Source: SIG673 sp045653945
GTDB taxonomy: Bacteria; Bacillota; Clostridia; Oscillospirales; CAG-272
Length of the DNA stretch: 64,000 nucleotides
Direction of reading: 5' to 3'
Assembly (NCBI GenBank): GCA_045653945.1
Contig: JAZOML010000033.1
Span: 1-64,000 of the forward strand
The notes under the pieces are model-generated. The model was given only the letters and a program-made list of their open reading frames with translations. It ran no database searches and was not told the origin of the DNA. The position numbers and the translations under genes were made by a program. Below are positions 9,411-17,708 of the stretch, piece after piece. Positions within the stretch are counted from its first letter, which is position 1, and the number at the start of each line of letters is the position of its first letter.

Positions 9411-10643
9411 TTAAGCCATTTGCTCAAGGCTTTGAAGCATCGCTTCCATATCAAGAAACGAATAGGTTATAATGTTTGATATAATTACCAAAAATAAGAC
9501 AAGCGAAAGTGGGTGAAGCGCAAACGAAAGGAATTTCTCGCCAATGCGCAGTCCCGAATCGCTCTTTGGCAGAGCAAACTGTGATTTGTTTGTAGTAGCT
9601 TCTACTATAAGCATTATTATACCGATTATAATAACGACAAACAAAAGCAGGTCGAGTATTCCGATAGCGCCGATAAGAGCCGCAGAGCCTTCGAGAGAGT
9701 CTGTTGCTCCTGCTACATATTCAGCGCCGTTGTCGGCAAAGCTCAAAAGCAGAGTGGTGAGGAAGGAGTAGCCGTTTAAACAGATATGAGCAATGAGTGA
9801 TGGATATATTGATTTTGCTCTGAGGGTGATAAAGCCGGCTAAAATTCCGAAAGCCGTTGCAAAGAAAAGCTGCTGGGTATTTTGGTGGAAAAGCCCGAAA
9901 AGAACACCTGTGGTAATTGCGGCAAACCAACCGCCGTATCTGCTTAGCTTGGTAAGAAGAATTCCTCTGAAAAGGATTTCCTCAAAAATAGGAGCTAAAA
10001 TAACGACTGTAATTCCGAAAACAATTCTTTCAATGTTAGTTGTAGGAAGCGGAGATGACAAATCGTTCGTATGGATTCCAAGCGACTCTAAAGCTGTAAA
10101 CAAAAGATTAAAAACAATAGCGGTAGCATAGGTTATTCCAAGTATAATGATTATCCAGCGGAACGTATAGAATTTGCTTATCTGAGTCTTTTTAAAATAG
10201 GTCAGCGACTTATTCTTGTTTCCGACTGTTGCAATATAAAAGACTATCGGGAAAAGCGCAACGTATTGGAGCGCCATTAAAGCAAACGCAAAAAGGTTGG
10301 TGTACTGTTCGCTTATAATTGTAAGAAAGCCTGTGGCGGCGCTTGAAAGTGAATTCATAAGCAAAAGCACAAGTAGAAGAATAAGCGAAACCGAACCTCC
10401 TGTATTCTTTACCATAGTTAAAGTAGAGCTTTTTATAAGTGTATCCTCGTATGCACGACGCATTCCAAACGCCTGCGGAGATTCCCAACTGAGGGGAGAC
10501 GTTCCGCCGAGTCTACCTGCGTTTTCCTTGCAGACCTCCTCGATTACCGAGGGATTATCGTTATAGGGGTTGTAGTCCTTTGGTGGCTTGGGATCGTGGT
10601 GTGTGTACCACGACTTTTTATTATAAGTTGGTTCAAAATTCAT
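9411..10643 (-). CDS. CPBP-family intramembrane glutamic protease
   Basis: This is a polytopic membrane protein of the CPBP (CAAX protease and bacteriocin-processing, Abi) family. About 85 residues of polar, Pro/Asn-rich cytosolic N-terminus precede at least eight hydrophobic segments. The three catalytic motifs are visible: EEILFR at about 220-225, FGLFH at about 251-255 and HICLN at about 284-288, matching EExxxR, FxxxH and HxxxN. Family members process prenylated or signal peptides, confer bacteriocin immunity or act as scaffolds. The substrate here is unknown. It is the last gene of a three-gene leftward operon with only 5 bases to its upstream neighbour. Confidence 0.87.
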   Translation of the reverse strand: MNFEPTYNKKSWYTHHDPKPPKDYNPYNDNPSVIEEVCKENAGRLGGTSPLSWESPQAFGMRRAYEDTLIKSSTLTMVKNTGGSVSLILLLVLLLMNSLSSAATGFLTIISEQYTNLFAFALMALQYVALFPIVFYIATVGNKNKSLTYFKKTQISKFYTFRWIIIILGITYATAIVFNLLFTALESLGIHTNDLSSPLPTTNIERIVFGITVVILAPIFEEILFRGILLTKLSRYGGWFAAITTGVLFGLFHQNTQQLFFATAFGILAGFITLRAKSIYPSLIAHICLNGYSFLTTLLLSFADNGAEYVAGATDSLEGSAALIGAIGILDLLLFVVIIIGIIMLIVEATTNKSQFALPKSDSGLRIGEKFLSFALHPLSLVLFLVIISNIITYSFLDMEAMLQSLEQMA

Positions 10644-10648
10644 AATAA

Positions 10649-11617
10649 TTATTTAACCTTGGGAAGATATGCAAGTAAGGTACGAAGTCCCCCCTGCTTA
10701 ACTGCGTTTATTATTTGCGGAAGTTCACGCTCGAATACCTTTTTGTGATATTCCTTGTTTTCCTGAGGAAGTCTTGAAAATGCACCCGTGAGAACCTTTT
10801 GCATTTCCTCGGGGGTGTACTCATCAAGGAGCGCCTCGGCAGTTGTTACGTCGTCTTCGCTAAGAAGAACGTGTGCGATACCGGGCATAAGGAACTGACA
10901 AACGAGTGCGCAACGGAGTATCGGTACGTAAAGATTTCCGACGTTGCTTTCCATATCCTCGGCTCTCATTATCTCGAATGCGATAACGGTACGTACCTCC
11001 TCGCTGTCGTAGTTACGGCAGAAAACGTTTTCTGCAAGAAGATTGGTGAGATACTTTTTGATTCTGACAATACCCGAGCCTTTTGCCGCGAGTGCGGTTT
11101 TGTACTTTGGTATAACAGGGTTGCGGTGAGCTCCGAAACGGATATTGTATGCCTTTGAAAAATTTCTTATATCCTCGTCAATAGCCTTGTTGTAAATGGG
11201 AGAACCCTCGGGAAGACGGTTTCTTTTGTTGGTAAAAAGAAGTGCTGTGCAGTCGGCCAAAACTCTTTTAAGAGCTACCCCTCCCATATCGTAAAGGTAT
11301 TTTACGGTTTTCTCCTCAACCTCTGCAAGAGCCTTTTCTGTGTCCTTCAAGGAAATAAGATAGGCGTCTATATTGTAGAGGAGCGAGGACAGAAGCTCAT
11401 TTGCCTTGTCATTTGAAACGGAGGAGCTTGCGCCCTTGGTGTATTCGTCTATTACAATAGCGAGTCCGTCAAAAATTTTGGCGCGCAGAGCAGACTCTTT
11501 TACCTCGTCGATAATGCCAACTCTGAGAGCCTCGCGCAGAAGTGTTACCGTATATTCCGAATTGCTCGGTCGCATTGCCTCATAAGAAATGCGTTTTGTA
11601 CTTTGTAATTCGTTCAT
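10649..11617 (-). CDS. Uncharacterised protein, possibly DUF6179 family
   Basis: This is a soluble 322-residue protein with no signal peptide or membrane span. It is predicted to be mostly helical, rich in Leu, Ala and Glu. The start ATG at 11617 has AAAGGA upstream. No catalytic motif is recognisable. Its size and its partner, a roughly 160-residue protein just upstream, resemble the pair of Clostridia families that I recall as DUF6179 and DUF6323. That assignment is from memory and uncertain. It lies between that protein and a CPBP protease under one promoter, so a shared function is likely but not known. Confidence 0.72.
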   Translation of the reverse strand: MNELQSTKRISYEAMRPSNSEYTVTLLREALRVGIIDEVKESALRAKIFDGLAIVIDEYTKGASSSVSNDKANELLSSLLYNIDAYLISLKDTEKALAEVEEKTVKYLYDMGGVALKRVLADCTALLFTNKRNRLPEGSPIYNKAIDEDIRNFSKAYNIRFGAHRNPVIPKYKTALAAKGSGIVRIKKYLTNLLAENVFCRNYDSEEVRTVIAFEIMRAEDMESNVGNLYVPILRCALVCQFLMPGIAHVLLSEDDVTTAEALLDEYTPEEMQKVLTGAFSRLPQENKEYHKKVFERELPQIINAVKQGGLRTLLAYLPKVK

Positions 11618-11647
11618 AATAAAATATCCTTTCAGGTATGTTATCTC

Positions 11648-12118
11648 TTATTTTCTATCATCGGGATCTACGTATGTACCGTTAGCCTTGCGAATAAAAA
11701 TTTCAAATTGTGGGAGCATATAGATTTTTGAAACATCACCGCCTGTTGTTTCAAATGCTACTTCAAGGAAAGCAATCACCTCGTCGTCGCTTACTTTATC
11801 GTCGGTTTCGTTTTTGATTGCGTAAAAGCATTCAAGCAGCTCCTCAACCACGCCTGCAAACGTTTTTTGGTCAACGTATCCGCTATCGCAAAAAGCTTCA
11901 ATAATTCTTTTTACTGCTCCGAGTCCTATTTCAATGCGTTCGGTCTTTACAAGCAGGTCGCTTCGGCATTCCGCAATGTCCTTGCAGTCTGCTTGAGAAA
12001 GCACTATACCGTGTTGCTCGGTGTAACTGTTCAGTGAAATAAGTTGTCCTGCAATGTATTTGGTGTGCACCTCGGACAGCATACCGTTTTTTACAAATAA
12101 AGTAAGATAATCTGCCAT
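11648..12118 (-). CDS. Uncharacterised small protein, possibly DUF6323 family
   Basis: This is a 156-residue, acidic, apparently helical cytoplasmic protein of unknown function. It begins MADYLTLFVKNGMLSE and contains paired Cys residues without a metal-site spacing. A longer frame reaches a TTG at 12145, but GGGAGGAG lies inside that extension, 10-13 bases before the ATG at 12118, so the ATG is chosen. It is the first gene of the leftward operon, and its promoter is at 12240-12268. The link to DUF6323 is by recollection of a two-gene pair and needs a profile search. Confidence 0.7.
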   Translation of the reverse strand: MADYLTLFVKNGMLSEVHTKYIAGQLISLNSYTEQHGIVLSQADCKDIAECRSDLLVKTERIEIGLGAVKRIIEAFCDSGYVDQKTFAGVVEELLECFYAIKNETDDKVSDDEVIAFLEVAFETTGGDVSKIYMLPQFEIFIRKANGTYVDPDDRK

Positions 12119-12165
12119 AAAGAGCACCACTCCTCCCGTAGCCAAAAATTAGTTTAAATAAATGC

Positions 12166-12194
12166 TTGACAAATCAAAATAAATATGTTAAAAT
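12166..12194 (+). promoter_or_regulatory. Sigma-A type promoter for thrS
   Basis: TTGACA (12166-12171), a 17-base spacer and TAAAAT (12189-12194). Transcription would start near 12201 and run through the T-box. Confidence 0.85.
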
Positions 12195-12239
12195 AGATAT
12201 ACCTTGATATACAGTATATAAACTTTTAATATTTATTCA

Positions 12240-12268
12240 ATTATACAACATCTTGTGGTAAAAGTCAA
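12240..12268 (-). promoter_or_regulatory. Sigma-A type promoter for the 12118-9411 operon
   Basis: On the minus strand TTGACT (12268-12263), a 17-base spacer and TATAAT (12245-12240). It predicts a start near 12233 and a leader of about 115 nt. It points towards the thrS promoter, so the two 5' ends overlap. Confidence 0.8.
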
Positions 12269-12309
12269 GTAAGAAAAGAATAATTTTATACAAAGTTTAC
12301 AATGTTTTT

Positions 12310-12499
12310 GAGGTTGGTAGGGACACGTTGCGACGAGCTTGAAATCCACAGAGAGAGGTGCGATGGCTGAAAGCACCTTGTTTTTGAACGGCGCGATACC
12401 ACCTTATTGTTAATTTGATATCCAAATGAGTTAAAAGCTCGGGTGGAACCGTGTGAATTATTTGCACCCCGACAATGTTTTGTCGGAGTGCATTTTTTT
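12310..12499 (+). promoter_or_regulatory. T-box riboswitch (threonyl) with terminator
   Basis: This leader senses uncharged tRNA and controls thrS. Visible parts are the AGAGAG element of stem I at about 12350-12357, followed by the stem GGTGC/GCACC. Candidate specifier ACC (Thr) codons lie at 12398-12400 and 12401-12403, and the T-box core GGGTGGAACCGTG is at 12441-12453. A terminator with arms TGCACCCCGACA (12463-12474) and TGTCGGAGTGCA (12481-12492) plus seven T follows. The T-box core TGGA should pair with the 3' end of uncharged tRNA-Thr and favour the antiterminator. Which ACC is read cannot be decided without folding. Confidence 0.92.
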
Positions 12500-12502
12500 G
12501 TA

Positions 12503-12650
12503 CCGTCTGTTAAAATTCCGTAATACTTTGTTGCTTCCTTGGCAGCGGCTCGACTTACACTAAAGTAAGCCTTCGCCTTGCTACCTACGTTGCGCCTCGT
12601 CTTTCGAAATTTTTCCTAGACGGAATGTGCGTTTTTTGACGCAGTCAAAA
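12503..12650 (+). repeat. Structured element between the T-box terminator and thrS
   Basis: These bases separate the T-box terminator from the thrS ribosome site. CCGTCT (12503-12508) and AGACGG (12618-12623) are inverted, with AAAATT/AATTTT tracts just inside. Within lies CTTAC-N6-GTAAG (12554-12569). After the right end come two overlapping small stems: TGCGT/ACGCA (12628-12643) and TTTTGAC-GCA-GTCAAAA (12634-12650). This could be a small inserted repeat or an additional RNA element. No ORF is present. Confidence 0.45.
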
Positions 12651-12680
12651 CAGTAAAATTAAATTTTGGAGGATATAAAA

Positions 12681-14564
12681 ATGACGGCTTACGAAGTATT
12701 AAGAAGCAAGGAGCTTATGCAAAGAAGTGTAATCGGTGCTCTTGTAAATGGAGAGGTAGCAGAGCTTACCGCAGAGGTAGCGGACGGAGCAGAGGTAACT
12801 CCTCTTACCTTTGAGGACGCAGAGGGAAAGAAGATTTTTTGGCATACCGCATCTCATATTCTTGCACAAGCAGTAAAGAACCTTTACCCCGATGCAAAGC
12901 TTACCATCGGTCCCTCTACCGATAGAGGATTTTACTACGATATCGATAGAGATACCCCCTTTACCAACGATGAAATAGCGGGTATTGAGGCTGAAATGAC
13001 CAAGATAGTCAAGGCAGACTATAAGATTGAAAGATTTACTATGCCCCGTGATGAGGCAAAGAAATTTATGGAAGAAAAGGGTGAGCCTTATAAGGTGCTC
13101 TTAATTGACCGTGTTCCCGAGGGCGAGGAGATTTCCTTCTATAAGCAGGGGGATTTCGTTGACCTTTGCGCAGGTCCTCACCTTTTCTCAACCGGACTTG
13201 TAAAGGCATTTAAGATTTTGCAAATTACAGGTGCATATTGGGAGGGCGACTCCAAAAACAAGGTTCTTCAGAGAATTTACGGCGTTGCATTTCCTAAAAA
13301 AGACGAGCTTGCCGCTCACCTGCTCCAGCTTGAAGAGGCAAAGAAGCGCGACCATAATAAGCTCGGACGCGACCTCGAAATATTTACCACCGTTGACGTT
13401 ATAGGTCAGGGACTCCCGATACTTCTTCCTAAGGGCGCAAAGATAATCCAAACGCTTCAAAGATGGGTTGAGGACGAGGAATATAAGAGAGGCTGGCTCC
13501 CCACTAAAACTCCGTATATGGCAAAGCGTGAGCTTTACAAACTTTCGGGACACTGGGATCACTACCTTGACGGTATGTTCGTTCTCGGCGACCCCAATGA
13601 CGAAACCAAGGAGTGCTTTGCACTTCGCCCAATGACCTGTCCTTTCCAATATCAGGCTTACCTCAACAGAGCTCGATCCTACCGTGATTTGCCGCTCCGC
13701 TATAACGAAACCTCGACTCTTTTCAGAAACGAGGATTCGGGAGAAATGCACGGACTTATCAGAGTTCGCCAGTTCACCATTTCCGAGGGACACCTTATGT
13801 GCCTTCCCGAACAGCTTGAAGAAGAATTCAAGGGCTGCCTTGAACTTGCAATTTATATGCTCAAAACCCTCGGACTTTACGAGGACGTTTCCTATCGCTT
13901 CTCGCAGTGGGACCCCAATAACCGTGAAAAGTACATTGGCACTAACGAGCAGTGGGACGAGGCTCAGGGTATAATGAAGAAAATACTTGATAACCTCGAA
14001 ATTCCTTATAAAGTCGGTGTTGGTGAGGCGGCGTTCTACGGACCTAAGCTTGATATTCAAATCAAGAACGTTCACGGCAAAGAGGATACCCTTATCACTA
14101 TTCAAATAGACCAGCTTCTTGCTGAAAAGTTCGGTATGGAGTACACTGACCGCGACGGACAAAAGAAGAATCCTTACATTATCCACAGAACATCTATCGG
14201 ATGCTACGAAAGAACCCTTGCGCTTCTTATCGAAAAGTACGCAGGTGCGTTCCCGCTTTGGCTTGCTCCGAATCAGGTAACCGTTCTCCCCGTATCCAAC
14301 ACCTATGACGAATACGCCGAAAAGGTTGTATCCGCTCTAAGAGCTGTCGGTATCAGATGCGAGCTTGACAACAGAAACGAAAAGATAGGCTACCGCATAA
14401 GAGAAGCAAAAATGTCTAAGGTACCTTATATGCTTATTCTTGGCGAGAGGGAAGCAAACGAGGGCACCGTTACCACCCGTAACCGTAAGGACGAGAGCGA
14501 AACCCTTACCGTTGACGAGGTAGTGGCAAAATTCCTGAAAGAGATTGCTGAAAAGGCAAGATAA
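12681..14564 (+). CDS. thrS: Threonyl-tRNA synthetase
   Basis: This class II synthetase charges tRNA-Thr. It has an N-terminal TGS-like domain and then the editing domain with HTASH at about residues 54-58 and a later CAGPHL site. The catalytic core carries MTCPFQYQAY and the motif 2 region FRNEDSGEMHGLIRVRQF, and the C-terminus is the anticodon-binding domain. GGAGG at 12668-12672 lies 8 bases before the ATG at 12681. The in-frame TTG at 12666 overlaps that site and is rejected. The length of 627 residues is normal. Expression should follow threonine supply through the upstream T-box. Confidence 0.97.
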   Translation: MTAYEVLRSKELMQRSVIGALVNGEVAELTAEVADGAEVTPLTFEDAEGKKIFWHTASHILAQAVKNLYPDAKLTIGPSTDRGFYYDIDRDTPFTNDEIAGIEAEMTKIVKADYKIERFTMPRDEAKKFMEEKGEPYKVLLIDRVPEGEEISFYKQGDFVDLCAGPHLFSTGLVKAFKILQITGAYWEGDSKNKVLQRIYGVAFPKKDELAAHLLQLEEAKKRDHNKLGRDLEIFTTVDVIGQGLPILLPKGAKIIQTLQRWVEDEEYKRGWLPTKTPYMAKRELYKLSGHWDHYLDGMFVLGDPNDETKECFALRPMTCPFQYQAYLNRARSYRDLPLRYNETSTLFRNEDSGEMHGLIRVRQFTISEGHLMCLPEQLEEEFKGCLELAIYMLKTLGLYEDVSYRFSQWDPNNREKYIGTNEQWDEAQGIMKKILDNLEIPYKVGVGEAAFYGPKLDIQIKNVHGKEDTLITIQIDQLLAEKFGMEYTDRDGQKKNPYIIHRTSIGCYERTLALLIEKYAGAFPLWLAPNQVTVLPVSNTYDEYAEKVVSALRAVGIRCELDNRNEKIGYRIREAKMSKVPYMLILGEREANEGTVTTRNRKDESETLTVDEVVAKFLKEIAEKAR

Positions 14565-14622
14565 ACTTTTGCATAAGCATTAAGATTTTTCCGTAAAATA
14601 ACACAAAAAAGGAGAAATAACA

Positions 14623-16011
14623 ATGGGAAACGAAGAAAAGCTTTCGGATAAGCTTTATATGAAAAAGAAGAATATCTTTGACGAGGCAGACGCTGCTCGC
14701 AAAAAGCAAATTTTTGAATTTTCCGAGGACTATAAGAGATTTCTTGATATAGCAAAAACCGAGCGCGAGGCAACCGATGAGGCTGTTGAAATGGCAAAAT
14801 CGTTCGGCTTTACCGAATACAAATTCGGTGATACGCTCAAGGCAGGCGATAAGAAATATTACAACAATCGCGGCAAGAGCCTGTATGTGTTCAAAATAGG
14901 TACAAAGCCCCTTGATAAAGAGGGAATAAGACTTCTTGCGGCGCATATAGACTCTCCAAGAATTGATTTGAAGCAGGTTCCTCTTTACGAGGATAGCGGT
15001 ATGGCGTTTTTCAAAACGCACTATTACGGCGGCATCAAAAAATATCAGTGGACGGCAATTCCGCTTTCACTCCACGGTGTTATCCTTAAAAATGACGGTA
15101 CGTCGGTAAACGTCCGTATAGGTGATGATGCGGGCGACCCCGTATTCTATATAAATGACCTGCTTCCTCACTTATCTCAGGAGCAAAGCCAAAAGCCTCT
15201 TGCAAGTGCAATAACGGGCGAAGGACTTAATATACTTGTCGGCGGCATACCGCTAAAGGATGGAGAAGGCGAAGGCTCTATAAAGCTCGGTGTCCTTAAT
15301 GTCCTCAATGAAAAATACGGCATTACCGAAGAGGACTTTATCAGTGCGGAGCTTACCTGCGTTCCTGCATTTAACGCAAGAGATATTGGCTTTGACAGAG
15401 CCTTTATCGGCGCATACGGACACGATGACAGAGTTTGTGCATATCCTATGCTTCGTGCTATCTTTGATAACGAAACCGAGCATACCGTTCTTACGGTTCT
15501 TGCCGATAAGGAGGAAACGGGAAGCGACGGAAATACGGGTATGCAGAGTATGCTGCTTCTTGATATAATCAACGAAATTTCCGTAGCGCTCGGTGTAAAC
15601 CCGATAGCCGTAAGAGCAGTATCCAAATGCCTCTCGGCTGACGTTCACGCAGGCTATGATCCCAATTATAAGGAAGCCTTCGAGGCTCGCAACAGTGCTA
15701 TGATTTCCTGCGGTACGTGTATGTCAAAATTCACGGGAGCAAGAGGAAAATCGGGTACAAGCGATGCATCGGCTGAGTACGTTGGTTTTATCCGTAAGCT
15801 CTTTGCAGAGCACGGCGTACAGTGGCAAACGGGTGAGCTTGGTAGAGTAGACCTTGGCGGCGGCGGTACGGTTGCAAAATATATTGCAAACCTTAATATT
15901 GATACCGTAGACCTTGGTGTACCTGTAATTTCAATGCACGCACCTTATGAGGTAGTATCAAAGGCAGATGTCTACTCAACCTACGAGGCGTTCACGGCAT
16001 TTGTAAAATGA
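14623..16011 (+). CDS. M18-family zinc aminopeptidase
   Basis: This is a cytoplasmic metalloaminopeptidase that removes N-terminal residues from peptides, probably acidic or neutral ones as in family M18. Metal-site motifs are AAHIDSP at about residues 106-112, GHDDRV at about 266, DKEETGS at about 295 and a late SMHAPYEV histidine near 445. The length of 462 fits clostridial ApeA-like proteins. The ATG has GGAGAAATAACA upstream. It lies 58 bases after thrS without a terminator between them, so it may be co-transcribed. A strong terminator follows. Confidence 0.93.
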   Translation: MGNEEKLSDKLYMKKKNIFDEADAARKKQIFEFSEDYKRFLDIAKTEREATDEAVEMAKSFGFTEYKFGDTLKAGDKKYYNNRGKSLYVFKIGTKPLDKEGIRLLAAHIDSPRIDLKQVPLYEDSGMAFFKTHYYGGIKKYQWTAIPLSLHGVILKNDGTSVNVRIGDDAGDPVFYINDLLPHLSQEQSQKPLASAITGEGLNILVGGIPLKDGEGEGSIKLGVLNVLNEKYGITEEDFISAELTCVPAFNARDIGFDRAFIGAYGHDDRVCAYPMLRAIFDNETEHTVLTVLADKEETGSDGNTGMQSMLLLDIINEISVALGVNPIAVRAVSKCLSADVHAGYDPNYKEAFEARNSAMISCGTCMSKFTGARGKSGTSDASAEYVGFIRKLFAEHGVQWQTGELGRVDLGGGGTVAKYIANLNIDTVDLGVPVISMHAPYEVVSKADVYSTYEAFTAFVK

Positions 16012-16027
16012 TTAAAATTTGTTAAAA

Positions 16028-16063
16028 ATAAAAATCCGTTGCGGTAAAGCAACGGATTTTTTT
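16028..16063. terminator. Bidirectional terminator between the M18 peptidase and CNNM genes
   Basis: The AAATCCGTTGC/GCAACGGATTT stem (16032-16042 with 16049-16059) is flanked by A and T tracts. The loop is GGTAAA. Confidence 0.9.
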
Positions 16064-16069
16064 ATGTTG

Positions 16070-17383
16070 TTATACGTTTTTGAGAATATCCTGAATTTTA
16101 AGTCGAACAGAGGTTTTTTCGATTCGCAAATCCTTTACCGAAAGCACCTTGACGGTCATTAGGTCGTTTTCAACGGTAAGCGTTGTGCCGTCATCGGGAA
16201 TTGCGTCCATCATAGTAAGCACGTAGCCTGCAAAGGTATCGTAGTCGCCCTCAATGTCTATATCAAGAGCCTCCTGTACGTCATCAATTGACGCCTGACC
16301 TAAAATAACCCAATTCTTTGAGTCAAGCGGCTCAATGTCGGGTACTTTCTTTGTGTCCTCATCCTCAAAAATTTCGCCGACAATACATTCAAGCAGGTCG
16401 GTAACGGTGAGAATACCAGAAAGTCCGCCGTATTCGTCAATAACAACCGCAAAATAATTTTTCTTTTGCTTCATAGCCTTTAAAACGGCATTTGCCTTCA
16501 TTGAGCTCGGAATATAAAACGGTGGCTTTACCGCATTTTTCATAATATTCTCTCGGCTCTTATTTTTAAGACGGAAATATTCCTTTGAATTTAAAACGCC
16601 AACTACGTTGTCGATTTTTTCATCACAAATCGGGAAATAGGTGTGATGACTCTGAATAATAGTCTTTTCCCACTGTGCGTTTGTTTCATCAAGCCAAAGA
16701 ATAGTTATTTCCTTGCGGTGAGTTGCAATTTCGTCGGCGTCAACGTCGTCAAAATTGAATACGTTTTCTATAAATTCCTTTTCCTCATCGTCAATCATAC
16801 CGTGCTCACTACCGGTATCAACGAGGTTTTTGATTGCTTCCTCAGTTGCGGTTTTGCCGTCCTGCACCTCGGGATTTATACGCATCATAGTCAAAATTCC
16901 CTTTGAAATGAGAGATATTACCGTAGCAAAAGGAGTAAATATCTTATGTACTGCCATAGCAAAGGATGAAATTCCGAGAGCTGTTTTCGTGGGATTTTTA
17001 AGTGCTATGTGTCTTGATACAATAGCTACCAAAACAACCGTAAGCGTAATGTAAATTAAAAGTGAAGCAACGCCGCAAAGCATTGATGAAACGATAGGGT
17101 GAAGTCCAAGGCTTGTAAAATATGCTGCAAGATATCCCGAAGTATAGAGCACCGAGCCTGCTCCTAAAAATTCAAAGGTGCTTATCGCCACCTTGAACGG
17201 TGAGGTGGAGCGTGAAGCACCTGAAATCAGCTTAATTACACGCTTTGCTCTCTTGTCGCCACCGTCGGCAAGCTCGACAATTTCCGTTTCCTCGGCGTAA
17301 GAAATAGCGGATTCCGCTATTTTAAAAAGCATACAAAAAATAATAGCTCCTGCAACAAAAATCAGGTGTAAGGGTAAAATCAT
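16070..17383 (-). CDS. CNNM/CorC (hemolysin C) family transporter
   Basis: This membrane protein has an N-terminal CNNM (DUF21) domain with about four membrane spans. Two CBS domains follow at about residues 190-320, with the linker EEKEFIENVFNFDDVDADEI. The last 80 residues form a CorC_HlyC domain. Relatives handle Mg2+ or Co2+ efflux and resistance, so ion transport is likely but the ion is not known. The ATG at 17383 has AGGAG 7 bases upstream, whereas the longer GTG form from 17419 would include that site. It is a single gene with its own promoter and a roughly 155-nt leader. Confidence 0.9.
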   Translation of the reverse strand: MILPLHLIFVAGAIIFCMLFKIAESAISYAEETEIVELADGGDKRAKRVIKLISGASRSTSPFKVAISTFEFLGAGSVLYTSGYLAAYFTSLGLHPIVSSMLCGVASLLIYITLTVVLVAIVSRHIALKNPTKTALGISSFAMAVHKIFTPFATVISLISKGILTMMRINPEVQDGKTATEEAIKNLVDTGSEHGMIDDEEKEFIENVFNFDDVDADEIATHRKEITILWLDETNAQWEKTIIQSHHTYFPICDEKIDNVVGVLNSKEYFRLKNKSRENIMKNAVKPPFYIPSSMKANAVLKAMKQKKNYFAVVIDEYGGLSGILTVTDLLECIVGEIFEDEDTKKVPDIEPLDSKNWVILGQASIDDVQEALDIDIEGDYDTFAGYVLTMMDAIPDDGTTLTVENDLMTVKVLSVKDLRIEKTSVRLKIQDILKNV

Positions 17384-17538
17384 TTCTTTTCTCCTAAAAA
17401 TAAAAAAGCAAAACGGCACACCCCTATGCTTCTTTTCCCGTTCGGGATGTCCCGATTAAATTGTATTTTTTATACTTCGCCCGCAAGGGTCAGCGTTCAT
17501 TTTTGCTTTTTCCTTAACTAAAAATTTGGCTTTAGCCT
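17384..17538 (-). promoter_or_regulatory. Long leader of the CNNM gene, possible regulatory RNA
   Basis: About 155 nt separate the predicted start (near 17538) from the ATG. Minus-strand features include several short stems, among them GACCC/GGGC near 17484-17495 and CCCG/CGGG-type pairs near 17440-17456. An AAAAGCAAAA segment is complementary to TTTTGCTTTT close to the gene, and the latter lies by a T-rich run. It resembles an ion-responsive leader, but it does not match M-box, yybP-ykoY or NiCo consensus that I can recognise. Confidence 0.4.
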
Positions 17539-17544
17539 ACTGTT

Positions 17545-17573
17545 ATATTATCATAAATATTAGTTTTTGTCAA
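17545..17573 (-). promoter_or_regulatory. Sigma-A type promoter for the CNNM gene
   Basis: On the minus strand TTGACA (17573-17568), 17-base spacer, TAATAT (17550-17545). It is back to back with the pth promoter. Confidence 0.83.
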
Positions 17574-17602
17574 TATATAAATAAAAATATTTAAATTAAA
17601 CC

Positions 17603-17631
17603 TTGACAAAATGCTATTAAAGGGTTATAAT
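17603..17631 (+). promoter_or_regulatory. Consensus sigma-A promoter for pth-mfd
   Basis: TTGACA (17603-17608), 17-base spacer, TATAAT (17626-17631). It matches the full consensus and lies 77 bases before the pth start. Confidence 0.92.
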
Positions 17632-17708
17632 CAATTTAAAGAATAGATAGCGGAACTGAAGGGAAGACCTCGGCTCCGCCTTTCGTACATTTTAAAAAGA
17701 GGAAAATT

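Noticed and set aside
13188..14186. Long open frame antisense to thrS (332 codons, minus strand)
   Set aside because: It lies fully inside thrS, has no family motif and no ribosome site, and results from the codon bias of the real gene.
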